64,000 bases of DNA from Novosphingobium clariflavum (lineage in GTDB: Bacteria > Pseudomonadota > Alphaproteobacteria > Sphingomonadales > Sphingomonadaceae). Both the position numbers and the translations under genes were made by a program. Shown one piece after another: positions 32,288 to 42,143 of this stretch; positions within the stretch are counted from its first letter, which is position 1, and each line of letters starts with the position of its first letter. The stretch is from the NCBI RefSeq assembly GCF_026420865.1, contig NZ_JAPCWC010000011.1, forward strand, positions 62,001 to 126,000, written 5' to 3'. Under the pieces are notes generated by a model, which was not told the origin of the DNA, did not search any database, and saw nothing but the letters and a program-made list of their open reading frames with translations.

Positions 32288-32808
32288 CGCCCTTCTTCGA
32301 CGGCCCCACCCGCATCTGGCGCGGCATCGAGGCGCAGGATCCGCCATGGGCGGCCTCTGACTACCCCGATCTGCTGGCCATGGCCGAATCCATGCTCGCC
32401 GCCCGTGAAAAGCGCTTCCCCGCGCTGGTCGCGGCCGGGAAGATGACGGCGGAAGCGGCAGCGGCCGAACTGGCCACCTTCGCCGCGATCGTCGCCGACT
32501 GGCGCTGGATCCAGACGGGAGAGGGGGCGCGCGCCCACCTGTCCACGCTGGCCGCGCGCCAGGCCGCGCTCGACGCCAGCCTCGACACGATCGGAGAGAT
32601 CGTGCGCGAGAATGGCGGCCGCTTCTCCCGCGAACTCGCCCTGCAAACGCAGCATGTGATCGCGATGCGCTGGCACCTTGAGCCCCAGCGCCAGACCCAC
32701 GCCGCCGCCGCCGCCACGCACCGGCTCGCGGCGGCTGTCGCCCAGGTTTCCGCCAAGCCCACCGAACCGACCGGCGAAACGCCGGCCGACCTCAGGAGTG
32801 CAGCCTGA
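32284..32808 (+). CDS. Hypothetical phage protein
   Basis: A 174-residue, mostly helical, Ala-rich protein with no recognised domain (TRIWRGIEAQDPPWAASDYP at the start; then long helices). It overlaps the primase stop by 4 bp and the next gene by 1 bp, so it belongs to the replication operon. Confidence 0.65.
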   Translation: MTPFFDGPTRIWRGIEAQDPPWAASDYPDLLAMAESMLAAREKRFPALVAAGKMTAEAAAAELATFAAIVADWRWIQTGEGARAHLSTLAARQAALDASLDTIGEIVRENGGRFSRELALQTQHVIAMRWHLEPQRQTHAAAAATHRLAAAVAQVSAKPTEPTGETPADLRSAA

Positions 32809-32987
32809 TGACGAACAGCCGTATCCATTCCAGCCACTGCGCCTGCCTGCTTTGCGCACCGCCCCATCCGCACGATTTCCGGCCGACGCGCGGCTTTCGT
32901 GCCGCCCTGTTCATGACGGGCGCAGCGCTGATCGCCGCGGGCATCCGCTGCGGAATTGCCGCCTTTCACGCCTGGTCTGCGCTGTGA
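32808..32987 (+). CDS. Small Cys-motif membrane protein
   Basis: A 59-residue protein with an N-terminal His/Cys cluster (HSSHCACLLCAPPHPH, including CxCxxC) and one membrane span (about residues 34-50). It has a good ribosome site (aggag) and TGATG overlaps on both sides. Function unknown; metal binding is possible from the cluster. Confidence 0.6.
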   Translation: MTNSRIHSSHCACLLCAPPHPHDFRPTRGFRAALFMTGAALIAAGIRCGIAAFHAWSAL

Positions 32988-33181
32988 TGGGCCCGATCAT
33001 AGTCTACGATGCGGCCGAGGTTGAGCGGGAAGCGATGGAACTCGCCCTCGCCAACGCCCGCCTGCGCCGCTTTGCGCACCGCGCCGAGCGCCTCGTGCTC
33101 CCCGTCCTGCTGACCGCCACCGCGTCCCTTGGACTGGTCGTGGCCGTCGCCCAGCTTGTGAAGTGGATCGGCCGATGCTGA
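32987..33181 (+). CDS. Small membrane-anchored hypothetical protein
   Basis: A 64-residue protein: a charged N-terminal helix (AAEVEREAMELALANARL) followed by a membrane span (about 36-56, LVLPVLLTATASLGLVVAVA). It overlaps both neighbours. Not recognised. Confidence 0.55.
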   Translation: MGPIIVYDAAEVEREAMELALANARLRRFAHRAERLVLPVLLTATASLGLVVAVAQLVKWIGRC

Positions 33182-33354
33182 TCATCCGCAAAGCCCAGCG
33201 CGAGGCCCGCGAGGCTGTGATCGCCGCCCGTTTCCATGGCGGCGCCGAGCCCACCAACCCCTACGCGAAGACCACGCGGTCGCACATCTATTGGGACATG
33301 GGCCGCCGCCGCGCTGAACTGGCGCTGGCCGATCTGATGCGGGTGGGGGCCTGA
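33175..33354 (+). CDS. RMF/CrpP-like small protein
   Basis: A 59-residue basic protein. The pattern EAVIAARFHGG, then NPYAKTTRSHIYWDMGRRRAE resembles the ribosome modulation factor/CrpP fold (helix, short loop with a Pro-aromatic turn, Trp-x-x-Gly helix). In that group members dimerise ribosomes or were reported to affect quinolones; what phage versions do is not known. Overlaps the previous gene by 7 bp. Confidence 0.45.
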   Translation: MLIIRKAQREAREAVIAARFHGGAEPTNPYAKTTRSHIYWDMGRRRAELALADLMRVGA

Positions 33355-33356
33355 CC

Positions 33357-33710
33357 ATGGACAGCCCCGTCCCGCCGCTCGCCGCTACCGATAATCCGAA
33401 GCGGCTGACCACTCGGCATGAATTGGTGCCGAACCCCGTCGCACTATCGCGAGCTGCGCTGGCCGTTGCCGATGAGCGGCTGCGCCAAGTCACCCGCTAC
33501 GGCCACTCGGCCGAGGCAGACGATGCCGCCCCGCGCCAGCACCTGCTGCGCCTCGGCCATGTCTTCCTTCTCGATGCGGCCGACCTGCTCAGCCGCCGCC
33601 CCGGCCCGGCCGAACTCACCCGCGTGCGCCGCAAGGCCATTCAGGCCGCCGCGCTCTGCCTCTCCGAAATCGAACGCATCGACCGCGAACTCGCGGCCGG
33701 CGCCGACTGA
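33357..33710 (+). CDS. Hypothetical phage protein with DERxRQ motif
   Basis: A 117-residue helical protein. The motif DERLRQVTRYGHSAEADD followed by an Ala-rich helix resembles a domain found in many phage proteins (E-R-x-x-Q ... D-D) of unproven role. The N-terminal 35 residues are Pro-rich. Starts 2 bp after the RMF-like gene. Confidence 0.6.
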   Translation: MDSPVPPLAATDNPKRLTTRHELVPNPVALSRAALAVADERLRQVTRYGHSAEADDAAPRQHLLRLGHVFLLDAADLLSRRPGPAELTRVRRKAIQAAALCLSEIERIDRELAAGAD

Positions 33711-33736
33711 CTTTTCCAACCAGGAGTGCCCCGCAA

Positions 33737-34135
33737 ATGACCCACCAAGAATGCAGCTGCCACTCGAATTTCAACGAGATGCTCAAAGAGCATAACACCG
33801 AGATCGACATCACCTTCACGATACCGCGCAATGGCGGCTCCATGCGGGCCTTGCCCAAGATCTCCACCAGCAAGATCGAAACCCGCACCCACCTGCGCGA
33901 GCTGGAAGGCCACACAAGTCACCTGACTGCCTGCGGCCTCGCCGAAATGGCCTCAACCACCATGATGGTTCCCATTTCGATCGAGGATCGTGTCGAGTTT
34001 GGCCGGGCGCTTGTCCTGCAGGGCTATTCCCCGGAACGGGCCGCCTACATGGCCACGACCGGAATCCTCGACGATGACGGCGCCCTGCAGATGCTTGCCC
34101 GCCACCGGATCCGCTACAGCGGGGAGGGGCAATAA
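33737..34135 (+). CDS. Hypothetical phage protein
   Basis: A 132-residue protein with Cys8 and a His cluster at the N terminus and a C-terminal helical part (VEFGRALVLQGYSPERAAYMA) that looks like a small helix-turn-helix-type fold. No family assigned. It is preceded by an aggag ribosome site and overlaps the next gene by 1 bp. Confidence 0.6.
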   Translation: MTHQECSCHSNFNEMLKEHNTEIDITFTIPRNGGSMRALPKISTSKIETRTHLRELEGHTSHLTACGLAEMASTTMMVPISIEDRVEFGRALVLQGYSPERAAYMATTGILDDDGALQMLARHRIRYSGEGQ

Positions 34136-34440
34136 TGGGCCGCGTATTGATTGGATGCGAGCGATCCGGTGTTCTGCGCCGCGCGTGGATGCCGTACCAG
34201 GACCGCCTGCCGATCGCCGCCGGCATCGGCACCGCCATCCTCGGCGAGCCCCGCCCGGCCGCCGAGATCGCGGAGGAATTCGGCGTCCCCTACGTCAACG
34301 ACAGCGACCGCAAGGAACACGCCCTCTTCGGATGGCCGATGCTTGAGGTCGAAGAATGGGCCTCCCCCGTCCCGATGCGCGGCGCGCAGGGCTTCTGGAA
34401 CTGGCCGACCCCGGCCCAACTGCTGGGAGAAGCGGCGTGA
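34135..34440 (+). CDS. Short chimeric protein with methyltransferase-like N terminus
   Basis: A 101-residue protein. Its first 17 residues (MGRVLIGCERSGVLRRA) match the opening of phage C5-type cytosine methyltransferases (the motif I region of xVLIGCExSGxVRxAF enzymes), but the rest (IGTAILGEPRPAAEIAEEF, a Trp-rich tail) does not, and no catalytic Cys motif follows. It looks like a remnant fused to an unrelated reading frame. It remains coupled to both neighbours. Confidence 0.5.
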   Translation: MGRVLIGCERSGVLRRAWMPYQDRLPIAAGIGTAILGEPRPAAEIAEEFGVPYVNDSDRKEHALFGWPMLEVEEWASPVPMRGAQGFWNWPTPAQLLGEAA

Positions 34441-34559
34441 TAATCAGCTTTTACCGCTTCACCGTCCTTGGTTGTCGCCGCTTCGGCGCGACAATCGGGG
34501 CCGCCCTGATCGTCGGCGCCACGGTGCGCTGCCCCGCTGGGCGGAGTGTGCGCTCATGA
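34437..34559 (+). CDS. Very small possible membrane peptide
   Basis: A 40-codon frame from GTG with GTGA overlap upstream and ATGA overlap downstream; it has a hydrophobic, basic sequence (FGATIGAALIVGATV). The double overlap argues that it is translated, perhaps only to couple the PP-loop gene. No function assigned. Confidence 0.4.
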   Translation: MIISFYRFTVLGCRRFGATIGAALIVGATVRCPAGRSVRS

Positions 34560-35560
34560 CCGGCCATCGCAACCACCTGTTCTCCGCCGGAGAAGGCTCT
34601 TGGCGAGCTGCGATGATCGACAAGCGCCTTCATCCTGATGCCCAGCACCGCTTGCTCTTCACGGACACGCTTTATGAGGACGCCGACGCCTATCGCTTCC
34701 TGATCGAAGGTGCCGCTCACGTTTTGGATCGCCAGCTCAATTGGTCGATCCGAGCGGAAGATTTTCCCGATTACCGCGTGCCGGAGGATACTCCTATCGA
34801 GGAATACCGGGGCAACCCGGAGTGGCGCGCCTTTCTCGCTGACCTGCGTGCCCGCGCCATGGATGCGATGCCCGAGCTAGTCTGGATCGTCGAAGGACGA
34901 GACCCATGGGAAGTTTTCCGGGACCGTAGCTTTATTGGCAATAGCGGCGTCGATCCTTGCTCCGAAGCTTTGAAGCGCCTTGCGCTTGCGAAGTGGCGAT
35001 CGGCCAACTGCCACCGTGAAGGAGAATTGTTCGGCCCCCCGGACGTGTTCACCGTCGGCATCGGCGAGCATGAAGCCCACCGCTTCTACGGCGACCACAA
35101 AGGCATCGGGATTCTCCGCGCGAATGCAGCGGACGGGTGGATCTACGAAGCGCCGCTGATCGCGCTCAACGAGGCGCTGCTACGCGGTGAGCATGTGGCC
35201 GATGATGTTCTTCGGCTGATGCTCGCACCTCTGAGCGATTTCGGCTTGGAGCGCGCGCGCCTTTATCTGCTCGCCTACCTGCACAACAATTGCGGGGGAT
35301 TCTGCTGCAAAGCAGGGCAAGCCCATTGGGCAAACCGCTTTCGCGTCCAGCCTGAGCGCTACGCTTACGACGCCATGATGGAACGCAAGCTCATCGCATA
35401 TCTCGGCTCCGACGTGGCGATGCTCACAGATCGGCGCGGAGGCGACAAGAAGCCTATGTCGCTCGATGCCTTTGCGGATCGCCTGCTCGCCGAACCGGGG
35501 CGGCAATTTGAGTTCGCTCCCGGTGAAAGTGGCTGCGGCTGCATGGGAGTAGCGGCATGA
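34556..35560 (+). CDS. PP-loop ATPase, PAPS-reductase-like phage protein
   Basis: A 334-residue member of the adenine-nucleotide alpha-hydrolase group. The PP-loop is degenerate (HLFSAGEGSWRAAM, residues 7-20, for the usual SGGxxS); FTDTLYEDADAY (35-46) and VEGRDPWEVFRDRSFIGNSG, DPCSEALKR (133-141) match phage PAPS-reductase-like proteins, as does the Cys-rich NNCGGFCCKAGQAHW (near 243) and a terminal GCGCMG. Relatives include the sulfur-transfer enzyme DndC and tRNA thiolases, so nucleotide or DNA/RNA modification is plausible. It lies in a cluster with a DNA methyltransferase. Confidence 0.75.
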   Translation: MTGHRNHLFSAGEGSWRAAMIDKRLHPDAQHRLLFTDTLYEDADAYRFLIEGAAHVLDRQLNWSIRAEDFPDYRVPEDTPIEEYRGNPEWRAFLADLRARAMDAMPELVWIVEGRDPWEVFRDRSFIGNSGVDPCSEALKRLALAKWRSANCHREGELFGPPDVFTVGIGEHEAHRFYGDHKGIGILRANAADGWIYEAPLIALNEALLRGEHVADDVLRLMLAPLSDFGLERARLYLLAYLHNNCGGFCCKAGQAHWANRFRVQPERYAYDAMMERKLIAYLGSDVAMLTDRRGGDKKPMSLDAFADRLLAEPGRQFEFAPGESGCGCMGVAA

Positions 35561-35829
35561 AGCCCAACAAACTCTCCTTCGACCAGCTGACCATGCTCCG
35601 CACTTCCGGTTTCGACTGGAAGGACGGCTGCGGCTTCGGCGTGCAGATGATGAGCGCACGCAACTGGCGCACCGCTCGTAGTCTGGAAAAGCGCAAACTT
35701 GGCTGGATCCAAGGCGGGCGGCCGAATGGCTCGGAGCTTCCCGGCTACTTCTTCGCCAATCAGGACGGCACGTCGATCACGCACCCCGACAAGCTTGAGG
35801 ATTTCCTCGAGCGGACGCGGAGGTTCTGA
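35557..35829 (+). CDS. Hypothetical protein between PP-loop and methyltransferase genes
   Basis: A 90-residue protein (KLSFDQLTMLRTSGFDWKDG; then a basic centre and ELPGYFFANQDGTSITHP). Not recognised. It overlaps both the PP-loop gene (ATGA) and the methyltransferase gene (TGATG), so the three are probably made together. Confidence 0.6.
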   Translation: MKPNKLSFDQLTMLRTSGFDWKDGCGFGVQMMSARNWRTARSLEKRKLGWIQGGRPNGSELPGYFFANQDGTSITHPDKLEDFLERTRRF

Positions 35830-36557
35830 TGCAGGCTTCCTTCATCGGCTTCGATCCCGGCGCGCCGGGCGACGATAGGACTGTCGTCAAGATCGGCCCG
35901 CACACGCTGTACTGCGCCGACGCATACTGGATCCGGGAAAGCCTCGGTCGGTTCGACGCCGAGTTCATGGATCCGCCGTACCTATTCGACAATCGGGGCG
36001 GGGGCACCTTCCGCAAAAGCCGGACGGGTGCGGAAATGATCGTGCAGGAGCAGCTCGACCAGGGCTTCGAAATGTCGATCATCAACCCGCTGCTCGCAGG
36101 TTCCATCGTGATCTTCTGCCATAACGATCAACTTCCCGAGCTGCTCGGCTACCTCAATCCGCGATACACGCGGTTCTGCATGCTGGGCTGGATCAAGAAG
36201 AACCCCAGCCCCATGCGGAACAAGCACTATCTCGCGGACGTGGAGCCGTTCGTTCACGCTTGGAACCCCGGCTTCCACCCCGTGGGCGAGCATCACGACA
36301 TGCACCGCTGGGTTACGTCGGGCACCATGCCGGCGAAGGTCTTTGGCCACCCCACGGTCAAGCCGCTGGACGTAATGGACAAGATCATGCGCAACCTGTC
36401 GGGCTGCACCGTGATTGACCCGTTCATGGGCACCGGCTCCACCGGCGTTGCCGCGATCCGCCAAGGCAAGATCTTCACCGGGATCGAGAAGAACCCGAAG
36501 CACTTCGCCACCGCCGTCACCCGGATCACGGCAGCGTGGGAGCAATACGGCCAATGA
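35829..36557 (+). CDS. Beta-class DNA methyltransferase (N6-adenine or N4-cytosine)
   Basis: A 242-residue SAM-dependent amino-methyltransferase. The catalytic DPPY (residues 48-51) precedes the SAM-binding FMGTGSTG (199-206), which is the motif order of the beta group. The target-recognition segment between them is short. KPLDVMDKIMRNL is a conserved pre-motif-I block. It acts on DNA; target base and sequence cannot be decided. It is the second methyltransferase of this prophage. Confidence 0.9.
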   Translation: MQASFIGFDPGAPGDDRTVVKIGPHTLYCADAYWIRESLGRFDAEFMDPPYLFDNRGGGTFRKSRTGAEMIVQEQLDQGFEMSIINPLLAGSIVIFCHNDQLPELLGYLNPRYTRFCMLGWIKKNPSPMRNKHYLADVEPFVHAWNPGFHPVGEHHDMHRWVTSGTMPAKVFGHPTVKPLDVMDKIMRNLSGCTVIDPFMGTGSTGVAAIRQGKIFTGIEKNPKHFATAVTRITAAWEQYGQ

Positions 36558-36703
36558 AGCCCGCTCCCCTCCCCGATCTAGACCCGGCGATTGTCGAGCT
36601 GGTGAAGGCCCTTGCACGGTCTGCCGCCGCGAAGGACATTGCACGTCTGCGGTCCAAGGATTCGCCCCGCACCGCCGGGGCGAGCAACGACACCCACATC
36701 TAA
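36554..36703 (+). CDS. Small helical protein upstream of the recombinase
   Basis: A 49-residue frame overlapping the methyltransferase stop (ATGA). The core AIVELVKALARSAAAKDIARL resembles short proteins that often precede serine recombinases in alphaproteobacteria. A helper or regulator role is a guess. It ends 19 bp before the recombinase. Confidence 0.55.
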   Translation: MKPAPLPDLDPAIVELVKALARSAAAKDIARLRSKDSPRTAGASNDTHI

Positions 36704-36722
36704 CCACGGTTCTCCGCTTCAA

Positions 36723-38381
<1,659 letters not shown>

Positions 38382-38485
38382 CCGCTCGGAACCTGCCGAT
38401 GGGGCTTGCGCCGCCAGAGGCAGGCGCTTGCCACGAGAAGCGGCGGCTCGTCAACGCTTCTCTTGTGAAAATTCGTGAATGAGGG

Positions 38486-39022
38486 TCAGTGGCCCTCGAA
38501 GGCGAGCAGCCCATCGGCCGCCACACCTGCTCGCTTCAGCCGTTCGCCGCCGCCCAGCTCAAACAGATCGATGGCGAACAGCGCATGGTCAACCCGTGCG
38601 CCGGCCCTGCGCAGCAGTTCGACTGCCGCCAGCGCCGTGCCCCCGGTTGCCAGCAGATCGTCGACCAGGACGACATGCTGCCCCTCGGCCACCGCCTCGG
38701 GATCGACCTCCAGCGTGTCGGTACCGTATTCCAGCGCGTAATCGATGGCGAGCACCGGCACCGGCAGCTTGCCCGGCTTGCGCACCGAAACAAAGCCCAG
38801 GCCCAGACGTGAGGCAATCGCAGCGCCGAAGATGAAGCCCCGCGCCTCGATCCCGGCAATGGCCTCGGCCCCGACGGCGCGGGCCCGCTCGGCCATCAGT
38901 TCGACCGCAGCAGCAAAACCCGGACCGTTGCCGACCAGCGTAGTCACGTCGCGGAACAGGATGCCGGGCTTGGGAAAGTCCGGAACGGTGCGGACGATCG
39001 CCTTGATCTCGTCGAGTGTCAT
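38486..39022 (-). CDS. apt: Adenine phosphoribosyltransferase
   Basis: A 178-residue enzyme that salvages adenine to AMP with PRPP. The N-terminal PDFPKPGILFRDVTTL, IEARGFIFGAAIA and the PRPP-binding motif VVLVDDLLATGGTA are diagnostic, and the length is standard. It is a separate transcription unit downstream of petC on the same strand; a strong terminator lies between them. Confidence 0.97.
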   Translation of the reverse strand: MTLDEIKAIVRTVPDFPKPGILFRDVTTLVGNGPGFAAAVELMAERARAVGAEAIAGIEARGFIFGAAIASRLGLGFVSVRKPGKLPVPVLAIDYALEYGTDTLEVDPEAVAEGQHVVLVDDLLATGGTALAAVELLRRAGARVDHALFAIDLFELGGGERLKRAGVAADGLLAFEGH

Positions 39023-39057
39023 GGCCCCGGCCCCTACCCCCTATACGTGACAAACAA

Positions 39058-39091
39058 AAGGCCCCGCCGTCCCAAGAGGAGGCGGGGCCTT
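39058..39091 (-). terminator. Terminator of the petABC operon
   Basis: An 11-bp perfect stem (39058-39068 with 39081-39091) and a 12-nt loop; the minus-strand transcript continues as TTTTG. It lies 25 bp after the petC stop. Confidence 0.9.
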
Positions 39092-39115
39092 CGATTTCAT
39101 GGCGCGGCCGGGCCG

Positions 39116-39928
39116 TCAGTGCTTCTTGCCGGCCCAGATGTTCCGGTAGGACATGTACCCCAGCACCGTGGCAAAGAGCAGGAAGCCCAGCACCGCCCAA
39201 CCGGTTTGCTTGCGCTTTTCCAGTTTGGGTTCGGCGGTCCAGATCAGGAACGCGGCCACGTCGGTTGCCATCTGCTCCTTGGTCGCCTTGGTACCATCCG
39301 AATAGGTCACCTGCCCATCGGCGGTGAGCGGCGGCGGCATCGCGAGATTGAGGTTCGCGAAGTACGGGTTGTAGTGCAGGCCGTCCGGCGTCTTGGAATC
39401 CGGGAACTGCTTCAGAAGCTCGGCCGGCTGGTCGCGATAGCCGTTGAGCAGCGAGCGGACATATTGCGGACCTTCCTCGCGGGCCTTGGCGATCAGCGAG
39501 AGATCCGGCGGGCTGCCCTGGCCGCCATAGACCACCGGCGGGAAGTAATCGGTCGCCGCGCCTTCGCGCGTCGCCACTTCACCAGTCGCCGGGTTGTAGA
39601 CCGGAACCTGGAAGCCCTTGGCGATCGCCTTCACTTCCGCCTCGTTGTAGCCGAGCGCGGCAAGATCGCGGAAGGCAACGTGGCGCAGCGCGTGGCAGAC
39701 CGAGCAGACTTCCTTGTAGACCTGGAAGCCGCGCTGGAGCTGCTGGCGATCGAACTTGCCGAAGGGCCCATCGCTGGCGAAGTGGAATTCCTCGGGCTTG
39801 ATGTGGAATTCATGCTCGGCGGTGGGCGCCGGCGGCTCGGTGGCCCAGGTGTAGAACCCCACACCGAAGGACCAGGCCAGAGCCACCGTGAAGAACAGCC
39901 CGACGAGGATCGAGAGAATGCGTGCCAT
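39116..39928 (-). CDS. petC: Cytochrome c1 of the bc1 complex
   Basis: A 270-residue protein. An N-terminal signal/anchor (residues 4-24), the heme c site CSVCH (75-79), the axial-Met region NLAMPPPL and a C-terminal membrane anchor (about 245-262) ahead of a basic tail are all present. Carries electrons from the Rieske centre to soluble or membrane cytochrome c. The start at 39928 was chosen for the signal sequence; upstream in-frame residues overlap the intergenic gap. Confidence 0.96.
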   Translation of the reverse strand: MARILSILVGLFFTVALAWSFGVGFYTWATEPPAPTAEHEFHIKPEEFHFASDGPFGKFDRQQLQRGFQVYKEVCSVCHALRHVAFRDLAALGYNEAEVKAIAKGFQVPVYNPATGEVATREGAATDYFPPVVYGGQGSPPDLSLIAKAREEGPQYVRSLLNGYRDQPAELLKQFPDSKTPDGLHYNPYFANLNLAMPPPLTADGQVTYSDGTKATKEQMATDVAAFLIWTAEPKLEKRKQTGWAVLGFLLFATVLGYMSYRNIWAGKKH

Positions 39929-39956
39929 GTCTTTCGTCTTTCGTTCCAGCTGTTGA

Positions 39957-41249
39957 TCAGGCTTCCGGCGCGGCGGCGGGAGCGAGCTTGGCTTCTTCAT
40001 CCGCGCCGAGAACGGCCTCGGTGATGGAGAAGGGCAGCGGATCCGGCTTCTCGATGGCCGAGACGATCGGAATGATGATCAGGAAGTGCGCGAAGTAGTA
40101 GAGCGCCGCAAGCTGGCTGATCATGACGTAGGGCTCGGCTGCCGGGGCGCCGCCGCACTTGAACAGCACCAGCATGTCCAGCACCAGGATCCAGAAGAAC
40201 TTGCGATAGAGCGGGCGGTAAGCGCCCGAACGCACCGGCGACTTGTCCAGCCAGGGCAGGAAGAACCACACGATGATCGCGCCGAACATCGCCAGCACGC
40301 CCATCAGCTTGGCCGGGATGAACAGGAAGTCCTGGGTGAAGGCGCGCAGGATCGCGTAGAATGGCCAGAAGTACCATTCGGGGACGATGTGTGCCGGCGT
40401 GCTCATCGGGTTGGCCGGAATGTAGTTGTCCGGGTGGCCGAGGTAGTTCGGGAAGAAGAACACCGCCGCGCAGAACAGGATCGCGAAAGCGCCGATCGCC
40501 CAGCCGTCCTTGGCGACGTAGTAGGGATAGAAGGGAACCGTGTCGCTCTCGCTCTTGACCTCGACGCCGGTCGGATTTGACGAGCCGGGGATGTGCAGGG
40601 CCCAGATGTGCAGGATCACCACGCCCAGGATCACGAAGGGCAGCAGGAAGTGCAGCGAGAAGAAGCGGTTGAGCGCGGCGTTGTCCGGCGCGAAACCGCC
40701 GAGCAGCCACTGCTGGAGCGGTTCGCCGATGAACGGAATGGCGCTGAACAGGCCGGTGATGACCTTGGCGCCCCAGAAGCTCATCTGGCCCCACGGCAGC
40801 ACGTAGCCCATAAAGGCGGTGGCCATCATCAAGAGGAAGATCACCACGCCCAAGAGCCACACCATCTCGCGCGGGGCCTTGTACGAACCGTAGAAGAAGC
40901 CGCGGAAGATGTGGATGTAGATGACCACAAAGAAGGCGGAGGCGCCGTTGGCATGGGCATAGCGCATCAGCCAGCCCCAGTTCACGTCGCGCATGGTCTG
41001 TTCGATTGTGTCGAAGGCCACGGCGGTGTTGGCCGCATAGTGCATGGCCATGATGACACCGGTGACGATCTGCAGCACGAGGCAGAGGCCCGCAAGGAAA
41101 CCGAAGTTCCAGAAATAGTTGAGGTTGCGTGGCACCTCGTAGCCACCGCCGACCGCGTTGTAGACGAGGCGCGGGATGGGAAGCTTTTCATCCATCCACT
41201 GCATGAAGGGGTGGCTTGGCGTGTACTGCTTGGCCCAGGGAAAGCTCAT
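39957..41249 (-). CDS. petB: Cytochrome b of the bc1 complex
   Basis: A 430-residue eight-helix quinol-oxidising subunit. The b-heme His pairs lie in helices II and IV ([23 protein letters not shown] region), the Qo-site PEWY motif is present ([13 protein letters not shown]), and [20 protein letters not shown] is diagnostic. It lies between Rieske and cytochrome c1 in the usual petA-petB-petC order. Confidence 0.97.
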   Translation of the reverse strand: MSFPWAKQYTPSHPFMQWMDEKLPIPRLVYNAVGGGYEVPRNLNYFWNFGFLAGLCLVLQIVTGVIMAMHYAANTAVAFDTIEQTMRDVNWGWLMRYAHANGASAFFVVIYIHIFRGFFYGSYKAPREMVWLLGVVIFLLMMATAFMGYVLPWGQMSFWGAKVITGLFSAIPFIGEPLQQWLLGGFAPDNAALNRFFSLHFLLPFVILGVVILHIWALHIPGSSNPTGVEVKSESDTVPFYPYYVAKDGWAIGAFAILFCAAVFFFPNYLGHPDNYIPANPMSTPAHIVPEWYFWPFYAILRAFTQDFLFIPAKLMGVLAMFGAIIVWFFLPWLDKSPVRSGAYRPLYRKFFWILVLDMLVLFKCGGAPAAEPYVMISQLAALYYFAHFLIIIPIVSAIEKPDPLPFSITEAVLGADEEAKLAPAAAPEA

Positions 41250-41272
41250 TTTCGTTATCCTCTCGCTTCGCC

Positions 41273-41806
41273 TCAGCCGATCTTGACGACCGTGTCAGTG
41301 GAGAATTCGTATGCCGGAACCTCGAGGTTCTTGGGCGCAGGGCCCTTACGGATACGGGCGGCGGTATCGTAGGAAGAGCCGTGGCAGGGGCAGAAGTAGC
41401 CGCCGAATTCGCCGCGCGGCTCGCCCTCCCCGGCGCCCAGCGGCACACAGCCCAGATGGGTGCAGACCCCCATCGTGATCAGCCAGTTCTCCTTGCCTTC
41501 CTTGGTCCGCTCTTCCAGCGTCTGCGGATCGCGCAGACTGGAGACGTCGACCTTGTTGGCTTCCTCGATCTCGTGAGGGGTGAGGTTGCGCACGAAGACC
41601 GGCTGCTTGCGAAAGATCGCCTTGATCGCCTGTCCCGGCTGGATCGAGGAAATGTCGACTTCCGTCGAGCTTGCGGCAAGCACGTCTGCCGAAGCGGACA
41701 TCTGGCTGACGAGCGGAACGACCACCCCGACGCCTGCAACTCCCGCCGCGCTTACTGCGGCGATATTGATGAAATCGCGCCGGCGCACGCCGTCTGCCTC
41801 AGCCAT
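41273..41806 (-). CDS. petA: Ubiquinol-cytochrome c reductase iron-sulfur subunit (Rieske)
   Basis: A 177-residue [2Fe-2S] protein. A twin-arginine signal ([12 protein letters not shown]) serves as membrane anchor; the cluster ligands sit in CTHLGC (115-120) and CPCHGS (139-144), with Cys120-Cys141 as the stabilising disulfide. First gene of the bc1 operon, 23 bp before petB. Confidence 0.97.
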   Translation of the reverse strand: MAEADGVRRRDFINIAAVSAAGVAGVGVVVPLVSQMSASADVLAASSTEVDISSIQPGQAIKAIFRKQPVFVRNLTPHEIEEANKVDVSSLRDPQTLEERTKEGKENWLITMGVCTHLGCVPLGAGEGEPRGEFGGYFCPCHGSSYDTAARIRKGPAPKNLEVPAYEFSTDTVVKIG

Positions 41807-42143
41807 GTTTGCCCTTGCCCTACGTTATTGACTTGTTCTTATCGACAACCCGCCCCGGCATAATCCGGAAAACGAGCCCAGATCCTGACCACATTCTGTT
41901 TTCTAGTCTGGTATCCCCCGCAAAGGGTCTGGATATCCGGACACATCGCTGTGCCTGCCCCGGATCGAATACCGACCTAATTGGGCTGATATACACGAAA
42001 ATCCAGCAAGCCAATCGCCTTTTTGGCACGACGATGGCACGAACCGGGCCTGCCGATCGGCACTGCAGCGAACAGGCGCGAAAATCCGGCGACTCGGGGA
42101 ACGCACCGCAACCGCGCGGAAGCGGCATCGATCCCCGGGGCGA
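41807..42143. other. Intergenic region upstream of petA
   Basis: No gene supported, although a few uninterrupted frames run through. The petABC promoter must be here, read on the minus strand; TTGTCG followed 15-16 bp later by TAACG (about 41825-41850) is a weak candidate. The base composition is noticeably less GC-rich than the genes on both sides. Confidence 0.4.

Noticed and set aside
41820..42128. A 102-codon minus-strand frame upstream of petA
   Set aside because: No domain, no ribosome site, atypical composition; the region is more likely the petABC leader/promoter.
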